In this document: piece after piece, positions 1-9,086 of the stretch
Position numbering within the stretch: the first letter of the stretch is position 1
Layout of the letters: every line of letters begins with the position of its first letter
Assembly: GCA_030424865.1 (NCBI GenBank)
Contig: JAUHVR010000018.1
Location: 1 to 64,000, forward strand
Direction: 5' to 3'
DNA: 64,000 nt
DNA from: Alphaproteobacteria bacterium
Lineage (GTDB): Bacteria; Pseudomonadota; Alphaproteobacteria; Rhodobacterales; Rhodobacteraceae
Position numbers and translations under genes: made by a program
The notes under the pieces: model-generated
What the model was told of the DNA's origin: nothing
Database searches by the model: none
The model's input: the letters and a program-made list of their open reading frames with translations, nothing else

Positions 1-73
1 CAGGCGTTGGGGGCCTCACGACAGCCAATTCTGGCGCTACGAGCCCAAAATCGGTTCCTGTCTGCTCAATCAA
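1..73 (-). CDS. possible third gene of SOS-box operon, partial at left edge
   Basis: An open frame runs leftward off the window edge. It would begin at a TTG at 73 and read LIEQTGTDFGLVAPELAVV before the edge. The frame is closed by a TAA just upstream, inside the end of the preceding gene, so any start must lie within the last ~130 bases; a GTG near 17 is an alternative. It follows the stop of the 219-aa gene by about 40 nt on the same strand, which would make it a third operon member. No family can be assigned from 24 residues and no strong ribosome binding site is visible. It is listed only because the operon upstream looks functional. Confidence 0.3.
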   Translation of the reverse strand, partial: MIEQTGTDFGLVAPELAVVRPPTP

Positions 74-113
74 AGCCCGATTCCACGGAAATCGGCGTAG
101 CCAAGACGGTAGA

Positions 114-773
114 TCAGACGTTCCTTATGATCAAGCGGACGCGGTCGCTTGGCGGCAGCAAGCCATCGAACGACATCACTTCAACGCCGTTCCCATCCGC
201 GTGAAGGATCTCAAAGACTTCGTGGGCGTCGATTTCCATGTCGCGCAGACGGATGCCACTGGCCTGGTCAATCTCATCGAAGACCACGATCGGCGGTTTG
301 CCTCCAGCGAGTGATTTCAAGAGCATCGAGATGCCCGGCGCTAACACATCCCGGGGCGAGCGGCATAAGAAGATGCTGCGCCCCGTCGCCGCCTTGCCCA
401 TCGACCAAAGCCCGGCGGAAATCACCGCCAGCGTTCCCGTCAACTTGCCCGCCGCCGCTATGGCTGCGATCAACTTCTCTCCATCGATCCGGTAGCGCAT
501 CAGGTCGGCCGGCTCGAGGAATACATCCTGGCTGGGGTCGAGCGGGCAGCAGGCGACGAGCTTGCCGTTAATTTCCTGGATCATCCGCGCATCATGGCCG
601 CAATCGCAATGCGCGCAGGTGCCCCAGCTGTCGATCTTGCGGTCCTCGACCAATATGCGCGCTCTGAGCAGCTTGTTGATTTCTGCCTCGGGAAAGCGCC
701 GCAGCAGTCGGCCAGAGACCTCGGGGCGCGCGCCTGTCTTATTCAGCCGCTTCCACAACCAGATCAAAATCAT
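114..773 (-). CDS. uncharacterised Cys-rich protein of SOS-box operon (219 aa)
   Basis: I do not recognise a named family. The ATG at 773 is preceded by GGAG at a good distance, whereas the longer frame would need a TTG start without a ribosome binding site. The start lies inside the last 35 nt of the upstream 411-aa gene, so the two are translationally linked. Residues 1-50 are basic and helical (LLRRFPEAEINKLLRARILV), which could be a winged-helix or protein-interaction segment. Cysteines follow as CxxCxC at 53-58 and CC at 75-76, a plausible zinc knuckle. The C-terminal third holds an acidic strand, IVVFDEID, at about 162-169. Function is unknown; co-transcription behind a LexA-type operator suggests a role in the DNA-damage response or in defence. 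Confidence 0.75.
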   Translation of the reverse strand: MILIWLWKRLNKTGARPEVSGRLLRRFPEAEINKLLRARILVEDRKIDSWGTCAHCDCGHDARMIQEINGKLVACCPLDPSQDVFLEPADLMRYRIDGEKLIAAIAAAGKLTGTLAVISAGLWSMGKAATGRSIFLCRSPRDVLAPGISMLLKSLAGGKPPIVVFDEIDQASGIRLRDMEIDAHEVFEILHADGNGVEVMSFDGLLPPSDRVRLIIRNV

Positions 774-1974
774 GGTCTTTCTCCAACCCGTTGCGTGCAA
801 TCAGCGTATGGATCGATTTCTCGAACCGCGTGCGACGGAAGGCCAAGGTCCCGGGAGGTTTCAGGCGCACTGTGGACTGGGCCGGCTTCTTCTTGCCCAC
901 ATGGAAAAACACACGGAACGTGATCTCACCCAATCGCCAGCCTTGCCGAAAGTCCACCTCGCTGGTGGCAAAGTTGCGCAATGCGCCATTGGTGTCTTTG
1001 GTCACCCAGCTGCGTAGATGCCGTGAGGCCTGCGCGTCCTCATCCCATTCGAAAAGGTCAGCGGCGGCCGCGACAATCGTTACGCTGTGGATCGTGTCAT
1101 CATGACGATGCTCGAAGGCAAAGTCGGGGCCTGCCTCGGAAATGGGATCCAGCGTGTAGAGATCACGCGCATGATCACCGGCGAAAAAGCCCGGGCGCCC
1201 CAGGATATGTGTGGCGAAGAGCTCGGCCAGTTCCACCTGCTGGGATTTCAGCACGCCACCAATCAGCAAACGCCCTTCTGTCGCGTTATAGCGCAGGGCA
1301 GCGTATTTGACCGCGCGGACCGTAATGATCTCTTCCCGATCGCCCGACACCACTGGCGTGGTCTTGACCGGGGCGCCATGGCTCAAAACCAGGTTGAATT
1401 CATCATCCTCGTCGTAGGGCGCCAAACGACAATAGCCGCCCTGCAGGTCCTTTGCGAAGAGCGCCGCCGCCGCGGCTTCAAACGCTGCGCCGACATCGTC
1501 GGTGAAATCCGCCGGCACATCCCGTTCCGGCCCCCGAAACTCCGCCATCGCGGTCGGCGCCCTCAGCGCCAATTGGTCCGCAGCAACCTCGAACAGGTCA
1601 TGGTGATGGAGATAGACGTGCAATGCCACGTGTTTCGGGTCCTGTTCTGCGGGTGCATCTGCCGTCTGCTCAGGGTCGGCAGGCTCGAACAGCGTGATCT
1701 GTTGGCGTTGTGCCGCCGACAGGATCGTCTCCAGCCCATGTGATGTGCCCAGTTCTGCAATGCGGTGCAGGTCGGCCACCAGCCCCTCGGACCAGTCATT
1801 GACCGGTTGGTCGAAATACTGTGCCAGCAGACCACGATGGTCTGCCTCTGCATCATCAAAGGCGATGGGCGCCGCCCCACCGGCGAAATGGCGGTCGAAG
1901 AGCTGGCGCATCAGCATGGGATCAATGGTCTTCAGGAAACGTGGATTCACGAACTTCTTGAGATTGCCGGCCAT
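739..1974 (-). CDS. uncharacterised 411-aa protein, first gene of SOS-box operon
   Basis: A soluble, acidic protein without signal peptide or membrane segment. The ATG at 1974 has AGGA about 8 nt upstream. It opens with MAGNLKKFVNPRF and a helical N-terminal region (about 1-95), has a charged linker near 95-115 and a His-rich stretch (HVALHVYLHHHD, 115-126), and ends in a mixed alpha/beta region with basic patches (VGKKKP, RRTRFEKS). I cannot assign a domain or catalytic motif by eye. It is followed with overlap by the Cys-rich 219-aa gene. A promoter with a LexA box over its -10 lies about 30 nt upstream, so expression is probably induced by DNA damage. Its neighbour across the divergent promoter is a serine-recombinase cassette, which points to accessory DNA. 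Confidence 0.75.
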   Translation of the reverse strand: MAGNLKKFVNPRFLKTIDPMLMRQLFDRHFAGGAAPIAFDDAEADHRGLLAQYFDQPVNDWSEGLVADLHRIAELGTSHGLETILSAAQRQQITLFEPADPEQTADAPAEQDPKHVALHVYLHHHDLFEVAADQLALRAPTAMAEFRGPERDVPADFTDDVGAAFEAAAAALFAKDLQGGYCRLAPYDEDDEFNLVLSHGAPVKTTPVVSGDREEIITVRAVKYAALRYNATEGRLLIGGVLKSQQVELAELFATHILGRPGFFAGDHARDLYTLDPISEAGPDFAFEHRHDDTIHSVTIVAAAADLFEWDEDAQASRHLRSWVTKDTNGALRNFATSEVDFRQGWRLGEITFRVFFHVGKKKPAQSTVRLKPPGTLAFRRTRFEKSIHTLIARNGLEKDHDFDLVVEAAE

Positions 1975-2003
1975 GGCGAATCCTTTCTGTCGGGGAAAAT
2001 AAT

Positions 2004-2035
2004 GTTCATCTTATGTTCTCATCGCAACAGGTCAA
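2004..2035 (-). promoter_or_regulatory. SOS (LexA) operator overlapping sigma70-like promoter
   Basis: Read on the minus strand, GAACATAAGATGAAC (2018-2004) matches the alphaproteobacterial LexA box GAAC-N7-GAAC exactly. It overlaps a -10 hexamer TAAGAT (2013-2008). A -35 TTGACC (2035-2030) lies 16 bp upstream. Transcription would start near 2001, about 27 nt before the ATG at 1974. The match and its placement are seen in the sequence; SOS control is inference. The rest of the divergent gap, to the recombinase cassette start at 2311, shows no further element I can name. Confidence 0.72.
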
Positions 2036-2310
2036 TCATCGCGTTGGGCGTGGGACAGATTCCAAAAGGCGTGAGTAGAAGCTGGGCGAGAGAACGACCC
2101 GGGAAACCCCATGAAACGCCCCAACGCCCTACGACCCGACCGCATGAACGCCCAGGAACGCCGCACAGAACTTTGCAGTTTGCTGGCACTTGGCCTTGTC
2201 CGGCTGCACAAACGTAACCTCGCGAAACCATTTGAAAATACTGGAGAAAGTTCCCTACACTTTCTGGCCGACCGGAGCGTTCATGCAACTCCAACTCGAA
2301 AGGAAGACGC

Positions 2311-2763
2311 ATGACCTCACATGATCTAATCCCTGCGCGCATCGCCGCATTGAAAACCACGCCGACGCCAGCCTTACGCAAACAATGGGCCGAGCTGTTC
2401 GGCACCATGCCGCCGCCCTTCAACCGGCGTTATCTGGAAAGCCGGCTGGCCTATCGCATCCAGGAACTGGCCTATGGCGGCCTGAAACCCGAGACCCTCA
2501 AACGGTTGGCAAAGCTGGGCGAAGATCTCGATGGCGGCGATCGCCTGAAAAGCCGGATCCGCGCCGATATCAAGCCGATCACGGGCACACGGTTGATCCG
2601 CGAGTGGCAGGGCGTCGAGCATGTCGTCACGGTGACGGCCGATGGCTACGAATGGCAAGGGCGCCCGTACAAGTCGCTGTCCGCCATCGCCCGCGCCATC
2701 ACCGGCACTCGTTGGAACGGGTGGGTCTTTTTTGGCCTGAAGAACTATCGGGGGCGGACATGA
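2311..2763 (+). CDS. DUF2924 domain protein of recombinase cassette
   Basis: A 150-aa basic protein. Its C-terminal half carries the DUF2924 signature: a GTRLIREWQGVEHVVTV stretch (about 90-106), then WQGRPYKSLSAIARAITGTRW (in two parts, about 111-131) and FFGLKNYR. This family is common in alphaproteobacteria directly upstream of large serine recombinases; its biochemical role is not established, and a DNA-binding or directionality role is only a guess. The ATG at 2311 has AGGAAG 7 nt upstream. The stop overlaps the recombinase ATG (ATGA), so the two are translationally coupled. Confidence 0.85.
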   Translation: MTSHDLIPARIAALKTTPTPALRKQWAELFGTMPPPFNRRYLESRLAYRIQELAYGGLKPETLKRLAKLGEDLDGGDRLKSRIRADIKPITGTRLIREWQGVEHVVTVTADGYEWQGRPYKSLSAIARAITGTRWNGWVFFGLKNYRGRT

Positions 2764-4076
2764 CCCAAGCGATCCTGCGCAAACTGCGCTGCGCCGTCTA
2801 CACCCGCAAATCCAGCGAGGAAGGGCTCGAGCAAGAATTCAACTCGCTCCATGCCCAACGCGAAGCCTGCGAGGCCTACATCGCCAGCCAGCGGTCGGAA
2901 GGCTGGGTGGCGCTTCGTGAGCAGTACGATGATGGCGGCGTCTCCGGCGGCACACTGGAGCGCCCAGGCCTCAAAGCGCTGATGCACGATATCGAGGACG
3001 GCCTAGTCGACGTGGTCGTGGTCTACAAGATCGACCGCCTCAGCCGCTCGCTGGCCGATTTCGCCAAGCTGGTTGAGGTGTTCGACCGGACCGGCGTCAC
3101 CTTTGTGTCCGTCACCCAGCAGTTCAACACGACGACCTCGATGGGGCGGCTGACGTTGAACATCCTGCTCAGCTTCGCGCAATTCGAACGCGAGGTGACG
3201 GCCGAACGTATCCGCGACAAGGTCGCCGCATCACGCAAGAAGGGCATCTGGATGGGTGGGGTGCCGCCCTACGGCTACCGCGTGGAAAATCGCAAGCTGC
3301 TCATCGACCCCGAGCGCGCCGAGCATGTGCGCTGGATGTTCGCCCGCTTTGTAGAAATCGGGTCGGCCACGGAACTGGCGCGCCAGATTGATCAGCGCGG
3401 CCTTTTGACCCCCAATGGGAACCGGATGGACAAGAAGTACCTCTACCGGGTGCTGAACAACCGCGCTTACATCGGCGAGGCAGTCCACAAGGGCGAGAGC
3501 TACCCGGGCGAGCACGACGCAATCATCGACCGCGAGACGTGGGACAAGGTCCATACGATCCTGCAGGAGAGCCCTCGTAAGCGGGCAGCCAATACGCGCG
3601 CCGAAACACCCGCACTGCTCAAGGGGCTGATCTACGGCCCCGATGGGGCAGCCTTCTCGCCGACCCACACGAAAAAGCGCGGCAGGCTCTACCGTTACTA
3701 CGTCAGCCAGACGGTGCTGAAGCATGGCGCTGGAGCCTGCCCGCTGGGACGTGTCCCAGCCGGCGAGATCGAGACCGCCGTGATCGATCAGGTCCGTGCC
3801 GTATTGCGCCAACCAGAAATCATCGCCAACGCATGGGACGCCGCAAAGGGCCATTGTCGCGACATCACCCTCAATGACGCGCGCGTTGCGCTGCAACAGT
3901 TCGATCCGCTTTGGGATGAGCTCTTCCCGGCCGAGCAGGCGCGTATCATCGCCTTGGCAGTGGAGCGGGTCGACCTTGGCCCCGACGCCATCGACGTCCG
4001 GATGCGCATCGATGGGCTCGCGGAACTGGCCCAGGAGCTGCTGTCCAACGCTGAGAAAAAGGAGGCTGCTGCATGA
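2760..4076 (+). CDS. large serine recombinase (site-specific)
   Basis: 438 aa. The N-terminal resolvase/invertase catalytic domain (about 1-160) has the expected order of motifs: AVYTRKSSEEG with the nucleophilic serine in the first 20 residues, then YDDGGVSGGTLERPGL, VVVYKIDRLSRSLADF and LLSFAQFEREVTAERIRDK. A recombinase domain follows (GVPPYGY, about 165-265, with LLTPNGNRMDKKYLYRVLNN), then a C-terminal part. The classical zinc-ribbon is weak: few cysteines are present. The ATG at 2760 overlaps the preceding stop, and the gene's own stop overlaps the next ATG. Such enzymes insert or excise mobile DNA by serine-phosphodiester chemistry. Its presence beside genes of unknown function marks this end of the window as accessory DNA. 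Confidence 0.93.
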   Translation: MTQAILRKLRCAVYTRKSSEEGLEQEFNSLHAQREACEAYIASQRSEGWVALREQYDDGGVSGGTLERPGLKALMHDIEDGLVDVVVVYKIDRLSRSLADFAKLVEVFDRTGVTFVSVTQQFNTTTSMGRLTLNILLSFAQFEREVTAERIRDKVAASRKKGIWMGGVPPYGYRVENRKLLIDPERAEHVRWMFARFVEIGSATELARQIDQRGLLTPNGNRMDKKYLYRVLNNRAYIGEAVHKGESYPGEHDAIIDRETWDKVHTILQESPRKRAANTRAETPALLKGLIYGPDGAAFSPTHTKKRGRLYRYYVSQTVLKHGAGACPLGRVPAGEIETAVIDQVRAVLRQPEIIANAWDAAKGHCRDITLNDARVALQQFDPLWDELFPAEQARIIALAVERVDLGPDAIDVRMRIDGLAELAQELLSNAEKKEAAA

Positions 4077-4462
4077 GCAAGACCCCTGCGATCCCCGACA
4101 CCGTGACCGTCACCGTTCCATTCCGCGTCGCCAAACGCGGCGGGCGAAAAGAGGTGCAGCTTCCGCCCGGCGCCAACAATCGCAGCCCGGACTACACGCT
4201 GATCAAGGCGGTGGCCCGCGCCTATCGTTGGCGCAAAATCCTGGAGGCCGGCGACATGGGCACGATCGCGGAGCTGGCTGAGTGCGAGAAGGTCTCGCCC
4301 TCATATCTGACGCGCGTCATGCGGCTGACCTTGCTGGCGCCCGACATCATCGAGGCCATTCTGGACGGCAACCCGCCGTCTATGGGCATGACGGAGCTCC
4401 TCGATCCGATGACGCCCGTTTGGGCCGAGCAGCGGGCAAAGCTCGGTTACGAGGAAAGATGA
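4073..4462 (+). CDS. small HTH-like protein of recombinase cassette
   Basis: 129 aa, overlapping the recombinase stop by ATGA. The N-terminus is basic (PFRVAKRGGRKEVQLPPG). The middle reads GTIAELAECEKVSPSYLTRVMRLTLLAPDI, given here as the helix-turn-helix pattern of ParB/KorB-like proteins: AELAECEKVSPSY then LTRVMRLTLLAP. It ends with an acidic and aromatic tail. Proteins of this type regularly follow DUF2924 and a serine recombinase in alphaproteobacteria. It may be the cassette's regulator or accessory DNA-binding factor (inference). A rho-independent terminator lies 24 nt downstream, closing the three-gene cassette. Confidence 0.7.
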   Translation: MSKTPAIPDTVTVTVPFRVAKRGGRKEVQLPPGANNRSPDYTLIKAVARAYRWRKILEAGDMGTIAELAECEKVSPSYLTRVMRLTLLAPDIIEAILDGNPPSMGMTELLDPMTPVWAEQRAKLGYEER

Positions 4463-4485
4463 CACTCCCCGCAGCGACCAACACC

Positions 4486-4522
4486 AAGCCGTTCCAAGAG
4501 ACTGATCTGGAACGGCTTTTTT
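4486..4522 (+). terminator. rho-independent terminator of recombinase cassette
   Basis: An 11-bp perfect stem, AAGCCGTTCCA paired with TGGAACGGCTT across an 11-nt loop, is followed by a run of six T. It lies 24 nt after the stop of the HTH-like gene. Confidence 0.92.
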
Positions 4523-4836
4523 AATTCCTGCACAAGCGACATGCGCGCCACGGCGTCGAAGATTTGGGCGCGAGTCGCAGGTGCCATTCGCGCGACTCCG
4601 CTCGGAATCCCAAAACGCGGGACAAATTTTTGACTCAGTTACAGCAAGTTACTGAAACCGTACCAAAAAATGCGTGGTTAACAGGTCCGGAGAATATGGG
4701 GGCGAGAGAGCGGGATCGCCGGGCAAAATGGGGCATGACAGCGTTTTACCCAGAACCGCGGCCGCGCTATAACCCTCAAATATAACGATATTTTTGGAGC
4801 CAGGGCGCGTTTAGAGAGGGAACCCATTCGGCAGGG
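4523..4836. other. non-coding junction between recombinase cassette and tRNA-Ser
   Basis: About 310 bp with no convincing gene. It holds an A/T-richer patch near 4,625-4,690 (AATTTTTGACTCAGTTACAG onward) unlike the flanking GC-rich DNA. The right boundary of the accessory segment probably lies here, but I find no direct repeat within the window that would define an attachment site. Confidence 0.5.
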
Positions 4837-4926
4837 TGGCGGAGCGGAAGGGATTCGAACCCTCGAGACGGTTTCCCGCCTACACACTTTCCAGGCGTGC
4901 GCCTTCGACCACTCGGCCACCGCTCC
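4837..4926 (-). tRNA. tRNA-Ser (anticodon GGA)
   Basis: On the minus strand the acceptor stem GGAGCGG pairs with CCGCTCC, the discriminator is G and CCA is encoded. The anticodon arm is CACGC-CTGGAAA-GTGTG, giving anticodon GGA for UCC serine codons. A long variable arm (GGCGGGAAACCGTC) and the T arm GAGGGTTCGAATCCCTT confirm a class II serine tRNA. Confidence 0.96.
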
Positions 4927-4993
4927 GCCGACGGGTGTATCCAATAAACGTTACCAAGTGCAAGCAGATGTCCAAGAAAAACACCGCCCCGAC

Positions 4994-5713
4994 TTATCCG
5001 TCCAGATGGATCGACACCCGGCGGTTCTGACGGCCCTTCTTTTCGATCTTGCCAAGTCGCAAGCGACCGATTTCTCCGGTGCGGGCAACGTGCGTGCCGC
5101 CACAGGGTTGCAAGTCGATTTGCGCCTCGCCCAGTCCGATGCGCACCAAGCGCACTCGGCCAGCCCCCTTGGGCGGTGCGACGGACATGGTCTTGACCAG
5201 GCCCGGGTTTGCGGCAAGCTCGGCATCGGTTATCCAATCTTCGGTCACCTCCAGATCGCGATCCACCAGCGCCTGCAATTGTGCCTCGACCGCGTCGCGG
5301 TCGCTGGGCGGCTCGGCCATGTCAAAATCCAGACGGCCCTTCTCGGCGCTGATCGCGCCTCCGGTGACCGGCAGCGGGATGACAACCGACAACAGATGCA
5401 ACGCCGTATGTATGCGCATATGACGGTGGCGGCGGGTCCAGTCGAGCGTGCAGGTCACGCGTGCGCCGACCGGCGGCATGGGGTGCGGCTCAGAGGGAAC
5501 AAGCGCCGGAGTGCCATCTTCCGTTTTCACGCAGGTCGCGATCTCGAGCGTCATGTCACCCCAGCTCAGCGTGCCGCTGTCGCCCGGCTGCCCGCCCCCG
5601 GTGGGGTAGAACAGGCAGCGATCCAGCAGGATCCCGCCTTCGGACGTATGTCCGACCACCTGCGCCTCGGCGCTTTGCAGATAGGGATCGTCACGGAACA
5701 GAAGGTCGGTCAT
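4994..5713 (-). CDS. alanyl-tRNA editing protein (AlaX type)
   Basis: 239 aa, free-standing relative of the alanyl-tRNA synthetase editing domain, which hydrolyses Ser-tRNA(Ala) or Gly-tRNA(Ala) in the cytoplasm. The zinc-site motifs are visible: [11 protein letters not shown] near the N-terminus, HTALHLL (HxxxH) in the middle, and [13 protein letters not shown] near the C-terminus. The length suits a medium AlaX. The ATG at 5713 overlaps the stop of the upstream MscS gene, so it is the last gene of the leftward run that begins at cfa. Only the editing part is present; no synthetase catalytic core is fused. Confidence 0.92.
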   Translation of the reverse strand: MTDLLFRDDPYLQSAEAQVVGHTSEGGILLDRCLFYPTGGGQPGDSGTLSWGDMTLEIATCVKTEDGTPALVPSEPHPMPPVGARVTCTLDWTRRHRHMRIHTALHLLSVVIPLPVTGGAISAEKGRLDFDMAEPPSDRDAVEAQLQALVDRDLEVTEDWITDAELAANPGLVKTMSVAPPKGAGRVRLVRIGLGEAQIDLQPCGGTHVARTGEIGRLRLGKIEKKGRQNRRVSIHLDG

Positions 5714-8055
5714 GCGGTCTCGTCTCCACTGTCAGCGGGTGCGCGCAAGGCCTCGGGGTTGCGCAGCCAGACATCGCGTTGGGCGAAGGGGATCTCGATG
5801 CCTTCTTCGGCAAAGCGTTCAACGATCTGGTGGCGCAATTCGGTGCGCACGCTCAGCCCGTTGCCGATGTCCCACAGCACCGCGCGGATGCGGAAATCGA
5901 GTGAGTCCGCGCCAAAACCGATGAAATCCACAGCTGGCTCCGGATTGGACATGATCATGTCGTGCCCGCGCGCAAGGTTGCGCAGGATACGCTCGACCTT
6001 GCGGGTGTCTGACCCATAGGCCACGCCCACTTCGATCATGATCCGCCCCGTGACGTTGCCGCGCGTGTAGTTCGACACCGTGCCCGACACCAGATCGGCG
6101 TTCGGGATGATCACTTCGTAGCGGTCAAAGGTCTCGATCCGTGTCGACCGGACCGAGATGTCCTTGACGGTTCCGTGCGTGCCGCCCACTTCGATCCAGT
6201 CGCCCTCGGAAATCGGACGTTCGATCAACAGGATGATGCCCGAGACAAAGTTCGACACGATGTTCTGCAGGCCGAAACCGATGCCGACAGACAGCGCACC
6301 GGCAACAATGGCGACCGAGGACAGGTCCAGGCCGGCCGACGACACCGCAATCAGGGCCGACAGAAAGATACCGACGTATCCCGCGCCCGACACGATTGCG
6401 GTCTGTCCGCCTGCGTCGATCTTGGTGCGCGGCAGGACCGAGCTGCGCAGCCCGCCCTGCAACAGGCGCGTCACGGAATAGCCGATGATAAAGACCGCGG
6501 CAAAGGTCAGGAAGTCCGTCGGCGAGATCCGCGTTTCACCCAGTTGGAACCCGCCAAGAAAGCGGCTCCACAGCTCGGTCAGATCCGCGACACGCGCGCC
6601 CCAGATCAGTCCCAGCACCGGAAGCGCCGCAACGATCACCACGAAACCCAGAAGCACGGGGATCAGACTGTCTCCGTCCGAGGCTCGTTCACGGGTGATC
6701 AGATAATACAGATCGCTGATAAAGCGCAGCAGGATGACCATGACGCCGCACAACGCCATGGTCCAGATCGAAGGGATGATCAGCGCGCGCCCGGCACCTG
6801 CGTAGCCGATGGCCGTCATCGCCGGTCCGACGACCGCGACGAGGATCAGCAGTCGCGACATCAGACGGATAACCCTGAGCCGGAAGGCGTGTCCTTCGAC
6901 CTGTGGGGCATCGTCGTCCTTGTTCTCGACCTCGGCGGCGGCACTGGACAAAAGCATCTGCCCGATGCGGAACAGCAGAACACCGGCAAGCACAAACAGG
7001 GGGAATTGCAGAACCGGCATTGCCGGATCCGTGGTCTGGCCGAAACTCATCAGTTCTTCGACAACGGATCGCGCCACGACAATCACGGCCAGGATGTTGG
7101 AATAGAACCGGGCTTCGGCGCGGCGCGCAGCGTCAAGCTGCACCAGGGCGAACTCGTCATTGCGCGGAAAGATCTGGTCAGACAGCCAACGCAACACGAT
7201 GATCTGGGCGCCCCAGAAGGGCACGTTGTCCAACAGAAGCTGTCCGCGCAGGCCCAGCAGGCCCGTAGCCTCGACCGCGGCGCTCAGGGCGATCAGCCCG
7301 CCCAGCGGCAGCGCAATCTGCCCCAACGACAGCAAAAAGGTCCAGACACCCGTGCCCGGGCGCGTGGCATCGCGCATGGCCCGGACAAATCCCAGAACCC
7401 AACTGCGCCCTCGCACCACAAGGAACCCGGCCAGTGCCAGCAGGAACAGCACCAGCGGCAGGTTCTGGCGGAATTCGGCACGCAGGGTTTCCGAATTCCA
7501 GGATGTCACGGTCTCTTGCCAGACGGACCAGGTCGAGGACACCAAAGCCTCGATGGCTCCGGGCCATTGCGTTGGGTCCAAAGGCGATTGGCCCAGCGCC
7601 AAAAGCGCGTCGGTCTGCCGGGCACGAATGATCCCGTCGATTTCGCCCACGATGCCATCGGCCCGCTTATAGGCCTCTTCGGCGCGCAGGACCGGTGCCC
7701 GCAATCGGGACAGTTGTTCCTGCAATTCGACACGGCGCGTCGAAATTTCTTCGGCCTCAACACCGTCTTCGGGCACCGGTCCAAGCACTTCAAGCTGGGA
7801 CCGCAGGGTTGCAATGCGCTCTTGGTCGTCCGATTGCGCCGTCAGGAAAAGCGATCGCCAATCGGTAATCTCGAGACGCAGTTCTTCGAACACCTGGGAC
7901 GAGGCGCGGGCATTTTCGACGGCGGTTTCCGCCCTGAGCGCAACCGTTTTCCAGGCCTCGTAATCAAGCGGAACCTCTTTTTCCTGCGCCCAAAGCGGCA
8001 ACGCCGCCAGCAGGGCCAGCAGAGCAGCGGCGATCAGGCGCAGGACAGCCGGCAT
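5710..8055 (-). CDS. MscS-family mechanosensitive channel with N-terminal DUF3772-like region
   Basis: 781 aa inner-membrane protein. A signal-like N-terminus ([20 protein letters not shown]) is followed by a periplasmic, coiled-coil-rich region of about 180 residues. Multiple membrane spans occupy about 190-560. The MscS core follows, with the pore helix rich in G and A ([18 protein letters not shown]), then the beta domain ([19 protein letters not shown]) and the C-terminal alpha/beta domain. The layout matches large MscS-like proteins such as YbdG/YjeP-like channels with a periplasmic extension, which release solutes on hypo-osmotic shock. It sits between cysK and alaX with start/stop overlaps at both ends. 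Confidence 0.92.
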   Translation of the reverse strand: MPAVLRLIAAALLALLAALPLWAQEKEVPLDYEAWKTVALRAETAVENARASSQVFEELRLEITDWRSLFLTAQSDDQERIATLRSQLEVLGPVPEDGVEAEEISTRRVELQEQLSRLRAPVLRAEEAYKRADGIVGEIDGIIRARQTDALLALGQSPLDPTQWPGAIEALVSSTWSVWQETVTSWNSETLRAEFRQNLPLVLFLLALAGFLVVRGRSWVLGFVRAMRDATRPGTGVWTFLLSLGQIALPLGGLIALSAAVEATGLLGLRGQLLLDNVPFWGAQIIVLRWLSDQIFPRNDEFALVQLDAARRAEARFYSNILAVIVVARSVVEELMSFGQTTDPAMPVLQFPLFVLAGVLLFRIGQMLLSSAAAEVENKDDDAPQVEGHAFRLRVIRLMSRLLILVAVVGPAMTAIGYAGAGRALIIPSIWTMALCGVMVILLRFISDLYYLITRERASDGDSLIPVLLGFVVIVAALPVLGLIWGARVADLTELWSRFLGGFQLGETRISPTDFLTFAAVFIIGYSVTRLLQGGLRSSVLPRTKIDAGGQTAIVSGAGYVGIFLSALIAVSSAGLDLSSVAIVAGALSVGIGFGLQNIVSNFVSGIILLIERPISEGDWIEVGGTHGTVKDISVRSTRIETFDRYEVIIPNADLVSGTVSNYTRGNVTGRIMIEVGVAYGSDTRKVERILRNLARGHDMIMSNPEPAVDFIGFGADSLDFRIRAVLWDIGNGLSVRTELRHQIVERFAEEGIEIPFAQRDVWLRNPEALRAPADSGDETA

Positions 8056-9086
8056 CAGTCTTGAAACACGCCGGGGATGCTGGCCGGGGCACGGTCCATC
8101 CAGGGCGGTACCGGCAGGCCTTTTTCCTTCAGGAACTCGACGTTGAAGAGTTTGGACTGATACCGCGTGCCGTAGTCACACAGCACCGTCACGATGGTGT
8201 GGCCCGGACCCATCTCTTTGGCCATGCGGATTGCTCCGGCGATATTGATGCCGGACGACCCGCCAAGGCACAGACCTTCGTGCTGCAGCAGATCAAAGAC
8301 AATCGGCAGCGCCTCTTCATCCGGGACCTGGCATTTGAAGTCCGGTGTGAAGCCTTCGAGGTTTGCGGTGATACGCCCCTGCCCGATGCCTTCGGTGATC
8401 GAGCCGCCTTCGGGTTTGGCTTCGCCACTTTCGTAAAGGCTGAAGACGCCCGATCCCATCGGGTCAGCCAGACCAACCTTGACGCCCTTGGGCTGCAGCG
8501 CCTCGCCGACACCCGCCAAGGTGCCGCCCGAACCAACGGCGCAGATAAAGCCATCGACCTTGCCGCCGGTCTGTTCCCAGATCTCGGGGCCGGTGGTTTC
8601 GACATGCGCGCGGCGGTTGGCGGTGTTGTCGAACTGGTTGGCCCAGATCGCACCATTGGGTTCGGTCTTGGCCAGTTCTTCGGCCAGACGGCCCGAGTAG
8701 CGCACATAGTTGTTGGGGTTCTTGTAAGGCGCCGCCGGAACCTGAACGAGTTCCGCACCGGCCAGGCGGATCATGTCCTTTTTCTCTTGGCTCTGCGTCT
8801 CGGGGATGACGATCACCGTCTTGAAGCCCATCGAGGCACCGACAAGCGCAAGGCCGATCCCGGTGTTGCCCGCCGTACCTTCGACAATGGTGCCGCCGGG
8901 TTTCAACAGCCCCTTTTCGACCGCGTCCTTGATGATATAGAGCGCCGCGCGATCCTTGACCGATTGGCCGGGGTTCATGAACTCGGCCTTGCCCAGGATT
9001 TCACATCCCGTCTCTTCGCTCGCCCGGTTCAGCCGGATGAGGGGCGTGTTGCCGATGGCCTCGGCAAGGTTCTTCGCGGTCCGCAT
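8055..9086 (-). CDS. cysK: cysteine synthase A (O-acetylserine sulfhydrylase)
   Basis: 343 aa PLP enzyme making L-cysteine from O-acetylserine and sulfide. It shows IGNTPLIRLNRASEE at the N-terminus, the PLP lysine in PGQSVKDRAAL, the substrate loop EGTAGNTGIGLA and the C-terminal CDYGTRYQSKLFN. It is slightly longer than the usual 310-320 aa. AGAGG precedes the ATG at 9086. The gene lies directly downstream of trgB, as in the Rhodobacter sphaeroides trgAB-cysK tellurite-resistance locus, where thiol supply is thought to support oxyanion detoxification. Confidence 0.94.
   Translation of the reverse strand: MRTAKNLAEAIGNTPLIRLNRASEETGCEILGKAEFMNPGQSVKDRAALYIIKDAVEKGLLKPGGTIVEGTAGNTGIGLALVGASMGFKTVIVIPETQSQEKKDMIRLAGAELVQVPAAPYKNPNNYVRYSGRLAEELAKTEPNGAIWANQFDNTANRRAHVETTGPEIWEQTGGKVDGFICAVGSGGTLAGVGEALQPKGVKVGLADPMGSGVFSLYESGEAKPEGGSITEGIGQGRITANLEGFTPDFKCQVPDEEALPIVFDLLQHEGLCLGGSSGINIAGAIRMAKEMGPGHTIVTVLCDYGTRYQSKLFNVEFLKEKGLPVPPWMDRAPASIPGVFQD

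Noticed and set aside
4837-4926. tRNA-Ser as the attachment site of the recombinase element
   Set aside because: Large serine recombinases do not usually target tRNA genes, and no duplicate of the tRNA end occurs in the left 4.8 kb. The proximity may be accidental or belong to an older island.
6175-8064. Long open frame on the plus strand opposite the MscS gene
   Set aside because: It is antisense to a well-conserved channel protein, its translation is low-complexity (Gln/Asp/Arg-rich), and it has no ribosome binding site. High GC produces such frames.
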